Shown here piece after piece: positions 4,931-12,533 of a DNA stretch of 12,533 nt. Source of the stretch: CAZJAD01 sp964543855 (GTDB lineage Bacteria; Electryoneota; RPQS01; DYHQ01); contig CAZJAD010000066.1 in the NCBI GenBank assembly GCA_964543855.1, forward strand, positions 1 through 12,533, in the 5' to 3' direction. How positions within the stretch are numbered: the stretch's first letter is position 1; each line of letters opens with the position of its first letter. A model generated the notes under the pieces. It was not told the origin of the DNA and searched no databases. It was given only the letters and a program-made list of their open reading frames with translations. The translations under genes were made by a program, and so were the position numbers.

Positions 4931-7630
4931 ATGGCCCGTTTATGGGTTTGTGTTGTGATGTGCTTCGGCCTGTACGCCGGTTTGTTGCACGGGGAGACAT
5001 TGTCCGCAGCCAAGCGCGTTGCGCTCAGTGAAGCACTCGAAAGAATCGGTGTGCACGACTATGAGCTCGGCTTCGACAAGCTGTGGGTGGAAGACGATAC
5101 ATTCCGTCTCGCTCTGATTGACACGCTGATGAACCGGCCTTTGGCGACGCCTGATTATGGGGATGACTTCGTCGCCTCTCTTCCCGACATGTCGGATGGA
5201 TTCGGTCGATTCGTCAAGGAACGCGCCGCAGACTTGGATTGTGCTCTCTCCCCAGAGGTGACCAGGAGTATTGATACGATTCTCGAGAGCGCGCCTGCGG
5301 TCGAACGGGAGCCGTTCGCACTGGCGCTGACAACCTTCAAGCTGGCTTCGGGATACCTTGAGGAAGCGTTCGCAACTCTAAGTGCCGATGAACGGCGCGT
5401 CGTGCTCATCGGTGCACCGCTTTTTTGGTCCGATGAGGAGGATCCAACCGACGACACACTCAAAGGAGCGCTGCATCGCGCGTGGGGAATGCCAGTGGAT
5501 ACAACGGCCCGAGCCGATGTCGACACGATTCTATCGCTCGCTACGAAGGTGAATAGGCAGGCCCTTATGGCCGCCACCTATGCATTTTGGGAAGGACTCT
5601 GGAAAGTAGCCCAAGAGTGGGAGCAAGCGCAGTCACCATTTGCCGCGACACAGGTTGATGGCATCGACGGACTTGTTATTGCGAAAATGCAGACGCCTTT
5701 CGGTCTCTTTGTCATCGGCGGTCGCGGGCCGAACATCTATCGGCAATCCTTCGCCTTCGTTCTCGACTTGGGTGGCGATGATCAGTATCTGGCGCGAGCG
5801 GGTAGCGGTGTCGGTGGCCTGGGATATTCCCTTTCGGCCACGATTGACCTCGGCGGAGACGACGATTATGGGGACGGAGCCCTTGCAGATCAGGGTGTCG
5901 GCATTCTCGGGATCGGTGCTCTTATGGATTTCGCCGGAACAGACGCCTATCGCGCAGGATTTCTCTCACAGGGCTGCGGCTTTTTCGGCAGTGGTCTCCT
6001 TTATGACGAAGGNNNNNNNNNNNNNNNNNNNNNNNNNNNNNNNNNNNNNNNNNNNNNNNNNNNNNNNNNNNNNNNNNNNNNNNNNNNNNNNNNNNNNNNN
6101 NNNNNNNNNNNNATTGGAGCGCGTCCACGAGCTGGCGGTGGCATTGGTGTCTTGTATGACCGGTCGGGAAACGATTTCTACAACGCAGAGATCTATGCTC
6201 AGGGTTCGAGCTACTGGTATAGTCTCGGAATGCTGATCGATGCAGCCGGCCAAGACACCTACAACGCGACCCAATATGCCCAGGCTGCCGGTATTCATCT
6301 TGCCGTCGGTTATCTCCATGACGGCGGTGGCGATGACTGTTACCGCTCTCGTTTTGGTCCCGGCCAAGGAGGTGCGCACGACCTCTCCGTCGGGATTCTC
6401 ATAGACGATCATGGTGATGACATGTATTCGATTTCAGGCGGGCAGGGAGTGGCGATCACAAATTCGGTGGCGATTCTCCTGGACGGTGAAGGCAACGACA
6501 CCTACTCGACGACCGAGACGGAGCATGGACAGGGAGGCGTCAGACCGGCACGGGGCTTTGGCAATGTCGGTATCTTCGTCGACATGGAAGGTCGCGATTA
6601 CTATCCGGATGTGACAAAGCAAGACAGCGCGTTCTGGTTTGCATCCTATTGGGGCATCGGGTGGGATGTAGGCTACGACAGCGTGACTCCGGACGAGGCA
6701 CCGATTGAAATCGAACTCGCGCCGGAGGACACGCTGCCGAGCGTAAAGGAGATCTTCAAAGAGGCGGCGCTCTGGGAAGTATCGGAGAACCGCATGCGGG
6801 TGCGGCGGGCGCGCAAGGCTCTCATCGCGAAGGGGATCGCGGCGGTGCAGTGGGTGGCCGAGAACAAGCTGGCGACGCGCGAGGGTCTGGAGTATCGCGC
6901 AATCTGCGAGCTCTTCAAAGCCCTTCCGGATGAAGCCATGCCGTGCCTCGTGCAAGCGTTGCTGGATTCGGGCCTCCAGAAGCGAAAGAACTCAGCGCGG
7001 CTTATCGGTGATTTGAAGCGGTTGGACGCTGTGCCGATCCTGCTCGAATGTCTGGCGAAGGACGACTACGAGAAGGCACGGAACACAATCATCGGCGGCC
7101 TGGGAGACATCGGCGACACAACCGCAACCGTGGCACTGATTCCGTACACGCGCAGCGACCTTGAGAGGCGGCGCATTGCAGCAACGGTAGCCTTGGGCAA
7201 GATCGGTGATCCCGTGGCGATCCCGTCTCTTTTCGAGCGACTGGACGATCCATTCTTCACGGTTCGCTCAGCGGCACTCTATTCGCTTGCGAAGTTCGGG
7301 AGCGAGATTCTGGAACCTTTGCAGGCGCAGTTTCGCACTTATGATCCTGCAAGACTGGAGACGCTGCTGCTTCTCTCCGGCGAGCTTGCCCGATCTTGGA
7401 AAGCGAAGGAGGAAGGAGTAGGATCGTCATCCGTCAAGCGGCTGCGACTCCTCGTCGGACGCTATCTTGAGCACCCATCACCTCGCGTGAGGTCGGCCGC
7501 TCTCGCTGCCACAGCACCATTTTTGGATCGAAAGGCCATTTTGCAGCTCGGTCGAGAATACGAGAGAGAGACGGATCCGATTGTGCTGGCTCGCTGGCGC
7601 TCCATCCGTCGAGAATGCACTTTGCCATAG
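4931..7630 (+). CDS. Secreted D-x-x-G-x-D-x-Y repeat protein with C-terminal HEAT repeats (contains an assembly gap)
   Basis: This 899-codon frame encodes a signal peptide (MARLWVCVVMCFGLYAGLLHG, then ETL), a helical domain with no match I can name (about 25-265), a repeat region (about 273-560), and a HEAT-repeat alpha-solenoid (about 610-895; for example LGDIGDTTATVALI, LGKIGDPVAIPSLFERL). The repeat unit is 26-33 residues, most often about 27, and reads L-x-D-x-x-G-x-D-x-Y near its start and Q-G-x-G near its middle: LIDAAGQDTYNATQYAQAAG, LHDGGGDDCYRSRFGPGQGG, LIDDHGDDMYSISGGQG. Regular Asp and Gly suggest a beta-solenoid that might bind calcium, but the period is too long for RTX nonapeptides. 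GGAAAGGA before the ATG is the ribosome binding site. Residues 361-394 are unknown because of 100 N; repeats resume in the same frame after the gap. The function is unknown; an exported scaffold or adhesion role is only a guess. The M42 peptidase gene follows after nine bases. Confidence 0.85.
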   Translation: MARLWVCVVMCFGLYAGLLHGETLSAAKRVALSEALERIGVHDYELGFDKLWVEDDTFRLALIDTLMNRPLATPDYGDDFVASLPDMSDGFGRFVKERAADLDCALSPEVTRSIDTILESAPAVEREPFALALTTFKLASGYLEEAFATLSADERRVVLIGAPLFWSDEEDPTDDTLKGALHRAWGMPVDTTARADVDTILSLATKVNRQALMAATYAFWEGLWKVAQEWEQAQSPFAATQVDGIDGLVIAKMQTPFGLFVIGGRGPNIYRQSFAFVLDLGGDDQYLARAGSGVGGLGYSLSATIDLGGDDDYGDGALADQGVGILGIGALMDFAGTDAYRAGFLSQGCGFFGSGLLYDEXXXXXXXXXXXXXXXXXXXXXXXXXXXXXXXXXXIGARPRAGGGIGVLYDRSGNDFYNAEIYAQGSSYWYSLGMLIDAAGQDTYNATQYAQAAGIHLAVGYLHDGGGDDCYRSRFGPGQGGAHDLSVGILIDDHGDDMYSISGGQGVAITNSVAILLDGEGNDTYSTTETEHGQGGVRPARGFGNVGIFVDMEGRDYYPDVTKQDSAFWFASYWGIGWDVGYDSVTPDEAPIEIELAPEDTLPSVKEIFKEAALWEVSENRMRVRRARKALIAKGIAAVQWVAENKLATREGLEYRAICELFKALPDEAMPCLVQALLDSGLQKRKNSARLIGDLKRLDAVPILLECLAKDDYEKARNTIIGGLGDIGDTTATVALIPYTRSDLERRRIAATVALGKIGDPVAIPSLFERLDDPFFTVRSAALYSLAKFGSEILEPLQAQFRTYDPARLETLLLLSGELARSWKAKEEGVGSSSVKRLRLLVGRYLEHPSPRVRSAALAATAPFLDRKAILQLGREYERETDPIVLARWRSIRRECTLP
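6013..6112. other. Assembly gap (100 N)
   Basis: Exactly 100 unknown bases, the usual placeholder for a gap of unknown size, fall inside the repeat region of the 899-codon gene. The true length, and so the number of repeats, is not known. Confidence 0.99.
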
Positions 7631-7639
7631 GATTAGCTC

Positions 7640-8707
7640 ATGAAACTGCCGTCCCATCTTGAAATCCTCCGGTTGCTCTCGGAGGCGTTTGGCCCTTCGG
7701 GGCACGAGGATGATGTTCGTGCACTCGTCTCGGACATGATTGAGCCGTTTGTCGATGATCTCAAAACCGACGCGCTGGGGAATCTCATTGCCTCCCGCAA
7801 AGGGAAATCAGAAAGAGTCCTCATGCTCGACGCTCACACGGACGAAGTGGGCATTATCGTGCGGCACATCGACAAAAAAGGTTTTCTCCGCTTCTCAAAA
7901 ATCGGCGGCTGGGACGACCGCCTCTTTGCGGGACATCGAGTGACTCTGCGCAACACGAAGGGAAGGTTCTACTACGGCATCATCGGCATGGCACCTCCTC
8001 ATGTCGTCCCAGAAGAAAAAGCCAAGAGCGCCATCGCTGCGGAAGATTACTTCATTGACATCGGAGCGCGAAGCCGTCGCGACGCCGAGCGGCGAGGTGT
8101 GGCCATCGGGGATGTCGGGATTCTGGCGTATCCTTTCGCCGAAATCGCCAAGGGAGTCTACGCGGGAAAGGCCTTTGATGACCGTGCGGGATGTGCGCTG
8201 CTCGTTCTCACACTGGAGGCTCTGGCGTCAGGCAAAGTGCGCACGCCGCTGACCGTGAAGGCCAACTTCGCGACGAGTGAAGAAGTGGGCTTGCGCGGTG
8301 CGCACGTGGCCGCGTTCGGAATTCGGCCGGATGTCGCGCTGGCGCTCGAAGGAACCATCGGAGCGGACTTCCCCGGCATTCCGCCGGAGAAATGTATCTG
8401 CAGCCAAGGGGCAGGCCCGGTCCTGAGTGTGATGGATCGCACAATGATTTTCCGGAAACCGATGACAGATTTTCTCATCGCGTGCGCGAAAGCGGCGAAA
8501 GTTCCCTACCAGATCAAGATGCCCGCCTATGGCGGCACCGATGCCGGCGCGATACATCAGGCGCGAGCCGGCGTTCTGGCCGGAGCGATCGCCGTTCCGT
8601 GTCGGTATCTCCATTCCCCGAACACCACGCTCTTGTGGAAGGACTTCGAGGATACCTTGGCGTTGACTTTTCAAGCCGTCCGGCGGATTCACACTCTGGT
8701 CGGGTAA
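7640..8707 (+). CDS. M42-family metalloaminopeptidase (TET / glutamyl aminopeptidase type)
   Basis: The 355-residue protein has the full M42 layout and the family's usual length. Predicted catalytic and metal residues are H66 and D68 (AHTDEVG), D180 (FDDRAG, bridging), E214 as general base and E215 (SEEVGLRGA), E237 (ALALEGT) and H325 (RYLHSP). YGGTDAGAIH (297-306) is also typical. M42 enzymes form dodecameric TET particles in the cytoplasm and trim N-terminal residues from peptides; fitting this, no signal peptide is seen. E237 sits where many relatives have Asp; I infer that Glu can serve as metal ligand. AGGA at 7629-7632 overlaps the upstream stop and precedes the ATG by seven bases, so the gene is likely cotranscribed with the repeat protein. 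Residue specificity cannot be told from sequence, and some M42 members were annotated as endoglucanases, which I consider less likely. Confidence 0.93.
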   Translation: MKLPSHLEILRLLSEAFGPSGHEDDVRALVSDMIEPFVDDLKTDALGNLIASRKGKSERVLMLDAHTDEVGIIVRHIDKKGFLRFSKIGGWDDRLFAGHRVTLRNTKGRFYYGIIGMAPPHVVPEEKAKSAIAAEDYFIDIGARSRRDAERRGVAIGDVGILAYPFAEIAKGVYAGKAFDDRAGCALLVLTLEALASGKVRTPLTVKANFATSEEVGLRGAHVAAFGIRPDVALALEGTIGADFPGIPPEKCICSQGAGPVLSVMDRTMIFRKPMTDFLIACAKAAKVPYQIKMPAYGGTDAGAIHQARAGVLAGAIAVPCRYLHSPNTTLLWKDFEDTLALTFQAVRRIHTLVG

Positions 8708-8910
8708 TTCGGTTCTTGTGCGTTGGCTGGCGGAAAGCATATCGGAGCTTGTTGACGAATTCGCCGAAGCGGACAAGAGAAGACCATCGGAGGAAACGAA
8801 GTCGTCGGAAGCCTGAACCGACCAGATGCGAATCGATCCACCGGCTTTCAGCGGAAAGAGAGCTGGAGAGCCTGGGATGTTTGTGTGCTTTGGATCGTTG
8901 ATGCCGTGGA

Positions 8911-8920
8911 AAGAGGGAGG
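8911..8920 (+). promoter_or_regulatory. Ribosome binding site deciding the GTG start at 8929
   Basis: AAGAGGGAGG ends eight bases before the GTG at 8929. No in-frame ATG upstream gives a plausible signal peptide, while the GTG does, so this site fixes the start. I see no clear promoter in 8708-8928. Confidence 0.75.
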
Positions 8921-8928
8921 ATTCTGTT

Positions 8929-11595
8929 GTGTTCGTTGTGTTGAAGCGTGTTGTGGCGAGTGGCATCTTTTGTTGCCTAGCAGCATTGCTCCCTCTGGAG
9001 GAAGATCAGGTTAGCCTTTATGCGGGAGAAAAGGACGTCCTCGACAACGCGCTTCACTGGGAGACTCTCGCTGCTCCCAAGGGATTTCAGAATCGCATGT
9101 TCTCGAGCTACGATCGAACAGGGGGCAATAACGATGGGGGCTGGTACTATGGTCTCGATGATGAAGACTGGAAGATTCTGGCGGATGTGGAAGGACCGGG
9201 CTGTATGGTACGGTTCTGGTCTACGAAGATGCCACCATCCACTGACTGGCGGATTCGCATCTATGTTGATAATGTGGATGAACCGATTCTTGACGCGCCC
9301 TATTTGGACTTTTTCGGCAATTTTCCGCCGTTTATCCCTCCCTTGGCCGATAGCACGACTACAGCGTGGTGCTGCTATTTGCCCATTCTATTTCGAGAAC
9401 ACTTCCGGATGACGCTCGGGCCACCGGGTCCTATTTGGCTCTACTACCATGTCAATGTCATTGAATTCGACGACAACATTGGCGTCACTTCATTTACGAT
9501 GCCGCCCAGTCCTGACTATCAGCAGAAGCTCGATTCCTTAGGTCTTTTGCTGCAGACCACTCACGAACCGCCCTGGGTGCCGTCGGACAGCATTCGCCAT
9601 GATACCAGTTTGACCATCGCCCCAGATTCGACGGTCGGGATTGCGAGTCTTCCTGGGGAGGGGACAATCTTCCGATTCGAAATTGAGATTTCTCCGATGA
9701 GTTGGGAACGGGTTCGAGGGCTTGTCCTTGGTATTAGCTATGATGGCGAAGCATTCCCGCGCATTGAAGCGCCTCTGGGAGATTTAATCGCTATGGGATT
9801 CTCGACGGAAGACATTAACGCTCTCGGTTTTTCTTTGAGCGGCAGTAGAGTTGGATTCTACTTTCCCATGCCCTTTCAGCAGGGCGCTCTATTGGCCCTC
9901 ACGAACACTTGTGAAAGCGCCGTTTCTGTCGAGGCGGCGGTGAGCTGGACTCCGCGCGAAATCTACTCGACGCGCCTGTGTGCTGTCGCGCAAGTCCAGA
10001 GCGATCTCGTCTTCCGCAAACCCGTAACGCTGATGGATATCAATGAGCGTGGGCATCTCGTCGCGTGCATGCTCACGAACGAAACCATCGATGCAGGGAG
10101 GTTGCTTGAAGGCGATGAACTTATCTGGGTGGACGCAGACGAGCAGCCTTCATGGAATGGAACTGGAACGGAAGATTACTTTGACTGCGGTTACTATTAC
10201 ATGGGCGGGCTTCTGTCGCGGGCCTACTTCGGTGTCACGTATTATCGGCGAGCGAATCCCGGCCGTCATGCGGCCTATCGGATTCACGCTTTGGACTATG
10301 TCGCTTTCACAGACCGTCTGACCTTCGCTATTGAACATGGACCTCACAGTGAACAATCAGGGACCTACCGGTCGGTTTTGCTCTACTATGCGCAACTTGA
10401 GAAATGGTCTTTTGAAGATGCCAACGGAGACGGTAGACTCTATGAGGGCGAACCTTTTTGCATCCACGGTAGGCTTCTCCCGCCCAATGTCCCTCTGGAA
10501 TTCACTCTGGGCGAAATACCATTGACAGGATTGCCGGGGCGGACAACGTCGCAGGGAACTTATGAAGGCACGGCTCTTTGTCCTTCCATGCCAGATGGAG
10601 ATTACTCGCTTCTTGTTACCTATGATGGAAATACTGACACGGTTGAGGCTCACTTACTGGTTGAGTCCGAGTTGAATCTCTCTGTGATTAACCTACGCGG
10701 CGACACCCTTCTCTTTCCTTATGACACACTCGAGCTGTCAGCGTTTCCAGTTCCCTCTCTCGATGAAGCAGCGGTATATTGTAACGACCAGTTTGTGGAC
10801 TGGTTGCCCTCCGCTCTCAGGCTTGACTCTACCTTTGTCCTTTGGGGACGTGTCCAGACTCCAGCCCTGCCAAACGGATCCGTCGAGGTGAGACTCCATA
10901 CCTGTGTGGGGGATGTCCAAGATACGCTCACGCTTGACCGTCGAATCCGCTGGGAAATCGAGGGATCCTGCCCTCCGATCTCTTGCCACCCGTCCTACTT
11001 ACTGTACTGGAATGTAGCACTTGGTGGGAGTCTCGGCGTGGAATTGCGGGCGACAACCGCCGGCGATTCGATTGTTTTCGAGGTTCCCCTTAGCTCTTCC
11101 GGAAGTTTCGATATGGACCTATTCATTCAGAGAGGGCCGAATCGAGGAATCATGGATGTTCTATGGGATGATACAGTGCGGGTGTCGGGATATGATTGTT
11201 ATAGCTCGGGTCATGTGCGCAGCGATTCAATTAGCTTGGGGACGATGTTCCATGACGGATCACCTCATTTGCTCACGCTGAGAGTCACTGGAAAAAGCAC
11301 GAGTTCATCAGATTATCGCTTGATCGCGGATCAACTGGTTTTCACAGGCTTGGCTCCTGATTCAACTTATGACCCTATACCTTTGGAGCTCGTGATTCAG
11401 GTCGTGGGTGAGAACCTCGAACTCCGTTGGCAGCGCGATCCCATGGCCGCGAACTATATTGTCTGGTCGGCGCATGTTCCCGACGGACCGTACACAGTTC
11501 TTGATATCGTATCAGGGACTTCCTGCTTGATCAGCTACGACGCGTCGCAGAAGAGATTCTACAGGGTACAGCCACAATTCCTTGTTGTTGAGTAG
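8929..11595 (+). CDS. Secreted DUF2961 / GH172 family protein with C-terminal accessory domains
   Basis: The 888-residue protein begins MFVVLKRVVASGIFCCLAAL, a signal peptide. Residues about 40-490 form the DUF2961 (GH172) domain: SSYDRTGGNNDGG (59-71), MVRFWSTKMP, IRIYVDN and the hallmark WNGTGTEDYFDCGYYYMGG (from W409, with E415 a candidate catalytic acid). Characterised GH172 enzymes act on fructofuranose or D-arabinofuranose linkages; the substrate here is unknown. D497-A-N-G-D-G-R-L-Y-E-G-E508 is an EF-hand-like calcium loop with acidic or amide residues at positions 1, 3, 5 and 12. Beyond lie beta-rich regions: an Ig-like stretch (about 510-660), a galactose-binding-like module (about 690-805) with FIQRGPNRGIMDVLWDD, and a C-terminal fibronectin III-like module ending KRFYRVQP. 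The gene starts with GTG. It lies 221 bases after the peptidase gene and is converged on by the ZnuA-like gene. The C-terminal modules are assigned by pattern only. Confidence 0.85.
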   Translation: MFVVLKRVVASGIFCCLAALLPLEEDQVSLYAGEKDVLDNALHWETLAAPKGFQNRMFSSYDRTGGNNDGGWYYGLDDEDWKILADVEGPGCMVRFWSTKMPPSTDWRIRIYVDNVDEPILDAPYLDFFGNFPPFIPPLADSTTTAWCCYLPILFREHFRMTLGPPGPIWLYYHVNVIEFDDNIGVTSFTMPPSPDYQQKLDSLGLLLQTTHEPPWVPSDSIRHDTSLTIAPDSTVGIASLPGEGTIFRFEIEISPMSWERVRGLVLGISYDGEAFPRIEAPLGDLIAMGFSTEDINALGFSLSGSRVGFYFPMPFQQGALLALTNTCESAVSVEAAVSWTPREIYSTRLCAVAQVQSDLVFRKPVTLMDINERGHLVACMLTNETIDAGRLLEGDELIWVDADEQPSWNGTGTEDYFDCGYYYMGGLLSRAYFGVTYYRRANPGRHAAYRIHALDYVAFTDRLTFAIEHGPHSEQSGTYRSVLLYYAQLEKWSFEDANGDGRLYEGEPFCIHGRLLPPNVPLEFTLGEIPLTGLPGRTTSQGTYEGTALCPSMPDGDYSLLVTYDGNTDTVEAHLLVESELNLSVINLRGDTLLFPYDTLELSAFPVPSLDEAAVYCNDQFVDWLPSALRLDSTFVLWGRVQTPALPNGSVEVRLHTCVGDVQDTLTLDRRIRWEIEGSCPPISCHPSYLLYWNVALGGSLGVELRATTAGDSIVFEVPLSSSGSFDMDLFIQRGPNRGIMDVLWDDTVRVSGYDCYSSGHVRSDSISLGTMFHDGSPHLLTLRVTGKSTSSSDYRLIADQLVFTGLAPDSTYDPIPLELVIQVVGENLELRWQRDPMAANYIVWSAHVPDGPYTVLDIVSGTSCLISYDASQKRFYRVQPQFLVVE

Positions 11596-11639
11596 GCATT
11601 GTTTGTCGACAAGCGCGTTGATTTGGGCACGCGCCGCCG

Positions 11640-11670
11640 TCCCGGGAGTCTCTTGACGGTCTGCCCGGGA
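11640..11670. repeat. Inverted repeat in the convergent intergenic region
   Basis: TCCCGGG (11640-11646) and CCCGGGA (11664-11670) could form a 7-bp stem with a 17-base loop; CCGTC/GACGG (11637-11641, 11655-11659) is an alternative stem. It lies between the stops of two convergent genes, where a bidirectional terminator would be expected, but no T-tract follows on either strand. Confidence 0.35.
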
Positions 11671-11675
11671 TCGGC

Positions 11676-12533
11676 TCACTCTTCGCCTTGGAACGCCGCA
11701 ACCATCTGGCGCACATTGTAGCGCATGAGAAGGAAGTAGTTCTCTCGCCCCGGCACTCGAGGATAACCTTCGGGGTCAAGTTCCACAAGCCGGGCATCGG
11801 CACGATCGGCGACTTTCTGCGCCGGGCGTCGGTCAAACTGAGGGAAGTAGAAAACGATACGGCGTGAGAACTTCGCCAGTCTGTCGGCCACATCTTCAAG
11901 ATAGGCAGGAGATGGCTCACCGGCGGGGTCTTCCAGCAGCACATCGATCACAGCCAGACCGTAGCGCCGAGCCAGACGCCCAAACGCGTTGTGATGCGCA
12001 ACGAAGGCGGAACCGATGAAAGGCGAAAGCTGGGCGGAAATCCAGGCGTCAAGCGCGAAGAGTGAATCGACTGTACGCCGCACGCCCATCGAAATCGTTG
12101 GAGAATGACTCGGAAAGCGCTTGGCGAACTCCTTCTGCAGAAGAGTTACAGCGTTGGCCATGACCATCGGGTCCATCCACAGATGGGGATCCGCGCCGGG
12201 TGGTTCATTCAGGAGCTCCGCCAGCACCACGACGGGGGTCTGCTTCTCTTCGGCAAGAGTCACAGCCCACTCGTCGAGACCCAGGCCGACGCAGACGAGC
12301 AGATCGGCGCGATCCACTTCTGCGATGTCTTCGTCGGTCGGCTGATACGCGTGGGGTGACCGATCCGGAGGGATGATTCCATCGACCCGGATGTTCGGCC
12401 CGGTGATCTGCGCGATGAGGCTCTGGACCGCAAAGACCGTAGTGGCCACAATGGGTCTTTCGGCTCTCGCGGTGTGACTGCCTGCCACCACAAAACAGAC
12501 AGCCAGGAGCCAGAGAAAGCCCAAGCGACAATT
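11676..12533 (-). CDS. Zinc/manganese ABC transporter substrate-binding protein (ZnuA/TroA family), start outside window
   Basis: This periplasmic protein captures a divalent metal and hands it to an ABC permease. The frame runs from the right edge to TGA at 11676. A TTG at 12524 would give 282 residues, but it leaves no basic residue at the front of the signal peptide, and the frame stays open to the edge (NCR before it), so the real start is probably beyond 12533. Numbered from that TTG, the signal peptide ends near ARA-E22 and the likely metal ligands are H58 (SPHAYQP), H114 (DPHLWMDP), H178 (AHHNAFG) and D250 (LDPEG). Three His and one Asp favour zinc or manganese; no His-rich loop precedes H114. 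Partner permease and ATPase genes are not in the window. It converges on the GH172 gene. Confidence 0.92.
   Translation of the reverse strand, partial: NCRLGFLWLLAVCFVVAGSHTARAERPIVATTVFAVQSLIAQITGPNIRVDGIIPPDRSPHAYQPTDEDIAEVDRADLLVCVGLGLDEWAVTLAEEKQTPVVVLAELLNEPPGADPHLWMDPMVMANAVTLLQKEFAKRFPSHSPTISMGVRRTVDSLFALDAWISAQLSPFIGSAFVAHHNAFGRLARRYGLAVIDVLLEDPAGEPSPAYLEDVADRLAKFSRRIVFYFPQFDRRPAQKVADRADARLVELDPEGYPRVPGRENYFLLMRYNVRQMVAAFQGEE

Noticed and set aside
5966..6412. Minus-strand open frame spanning the N run
   Set aside because: It is an antisense shadow of the repeat protein, kept open partly by unknown bases.
5700..6620. RTX-type calcium-binding toxin repeats
   Set aside because: The G-x-D motif recurs every 26-33 residues, not every nine, and no C-terminal type I secretion signal is present; a normal signal peptide is.
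8708..8928. Promoter or terminator between the peptidase and GH172 genes
   Set aside because: TTGACG at about 8753 has no -10 partner, and the imperfect hairpin near 8840-8865 has no T-tract.
8228..8986. 252-codon minus-strand frame over the end of the peptidase gene
   Set aside because: Antisense to conserved M42 coding sequence; the product shows no domain or start signal.

Overview
The window looks like a piece of a metagenome-assembled genome from an uncultured Gram-negative bacterium, probably of the wider FCB group or a neighbouring candidate phylum. This placement is an inference from gene content: a DUF5916 envelope protein, a DtxR-type regulator fused to FeoA next to feoB, a secreted DUF2961 (GH172) protein, and a secreted repeat protein ending in HEAT repeats. 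No 16S or other phylogenetic marker is present. The composition is moderately GC-rich and looks uniform. A run of exactly 100 N (6013-6112) marks a scaffold gap. I see no insertion sequence, phage gene or CRISPR array.

Layout. (1) 1-1024, minus strand: the N-terminal part of a DUF5916 / CBM9-like exported protein, running off the left edge. (2) 1161-1390, minus strand: a tRNA-Gly(CCC) gene with its own sigma70-like promoter and a strong hairpin terminator that separates it from the DUF5916 gene. (3) 1391-1679: a gene-free stretch with one nested set of possible helices. (4) 1680-4840, plus strand: a compact ferrous-iron uptake operon. It has a near-consensus promoter, a DtxR-type palindrome at the expected transcription start, a DtxR/MntR-like regulator carrying a C-terminal FeoA domain, feoB overlapping it by 17 bases, a 45-residue FeoB-associated Cys-motif membrane protein starting inside the feoB stop (TAATG), and a rho-independent terminator. 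(5) 4840-8707, plus strand: a second operon with its own promoter. It encodes a secreted 899-residue protein made of a helical domain, about ten 26-33-residue repeats of the pattern L-x-D-x-x-G-x-D-x-Y, and HEAT repeats; nine bases later comes an M42-family metalloaminopeptidase. (6) 8929-11595, plus strand: a secreted DUF2961/GH172 protein with C-terminal accessory modules. (7) 11676 to the right edge, minus strand: a ZnuA/TroA-type metal-binding protein of an ABC transporter, converging on the GH172 gene; its start is probably outside the window.

How the genes work together. The regulator should sense Fe(II) or Mn(II) and shut off its own operon through the palindrome. FeoB moves Fe(II) across the inner membrane using its G domain, and the fused FeoA domain may supply the missing separate FeoA. 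The ZnuA-like gene is a second metal-acquisition gene but belongs to another transcription unit. The repeat/HEAT protein is the least explained part of the window. Its pairing with an M42 peptidase is a hint only, because the peptidase has no signal peptide and should be cytoplasmic.
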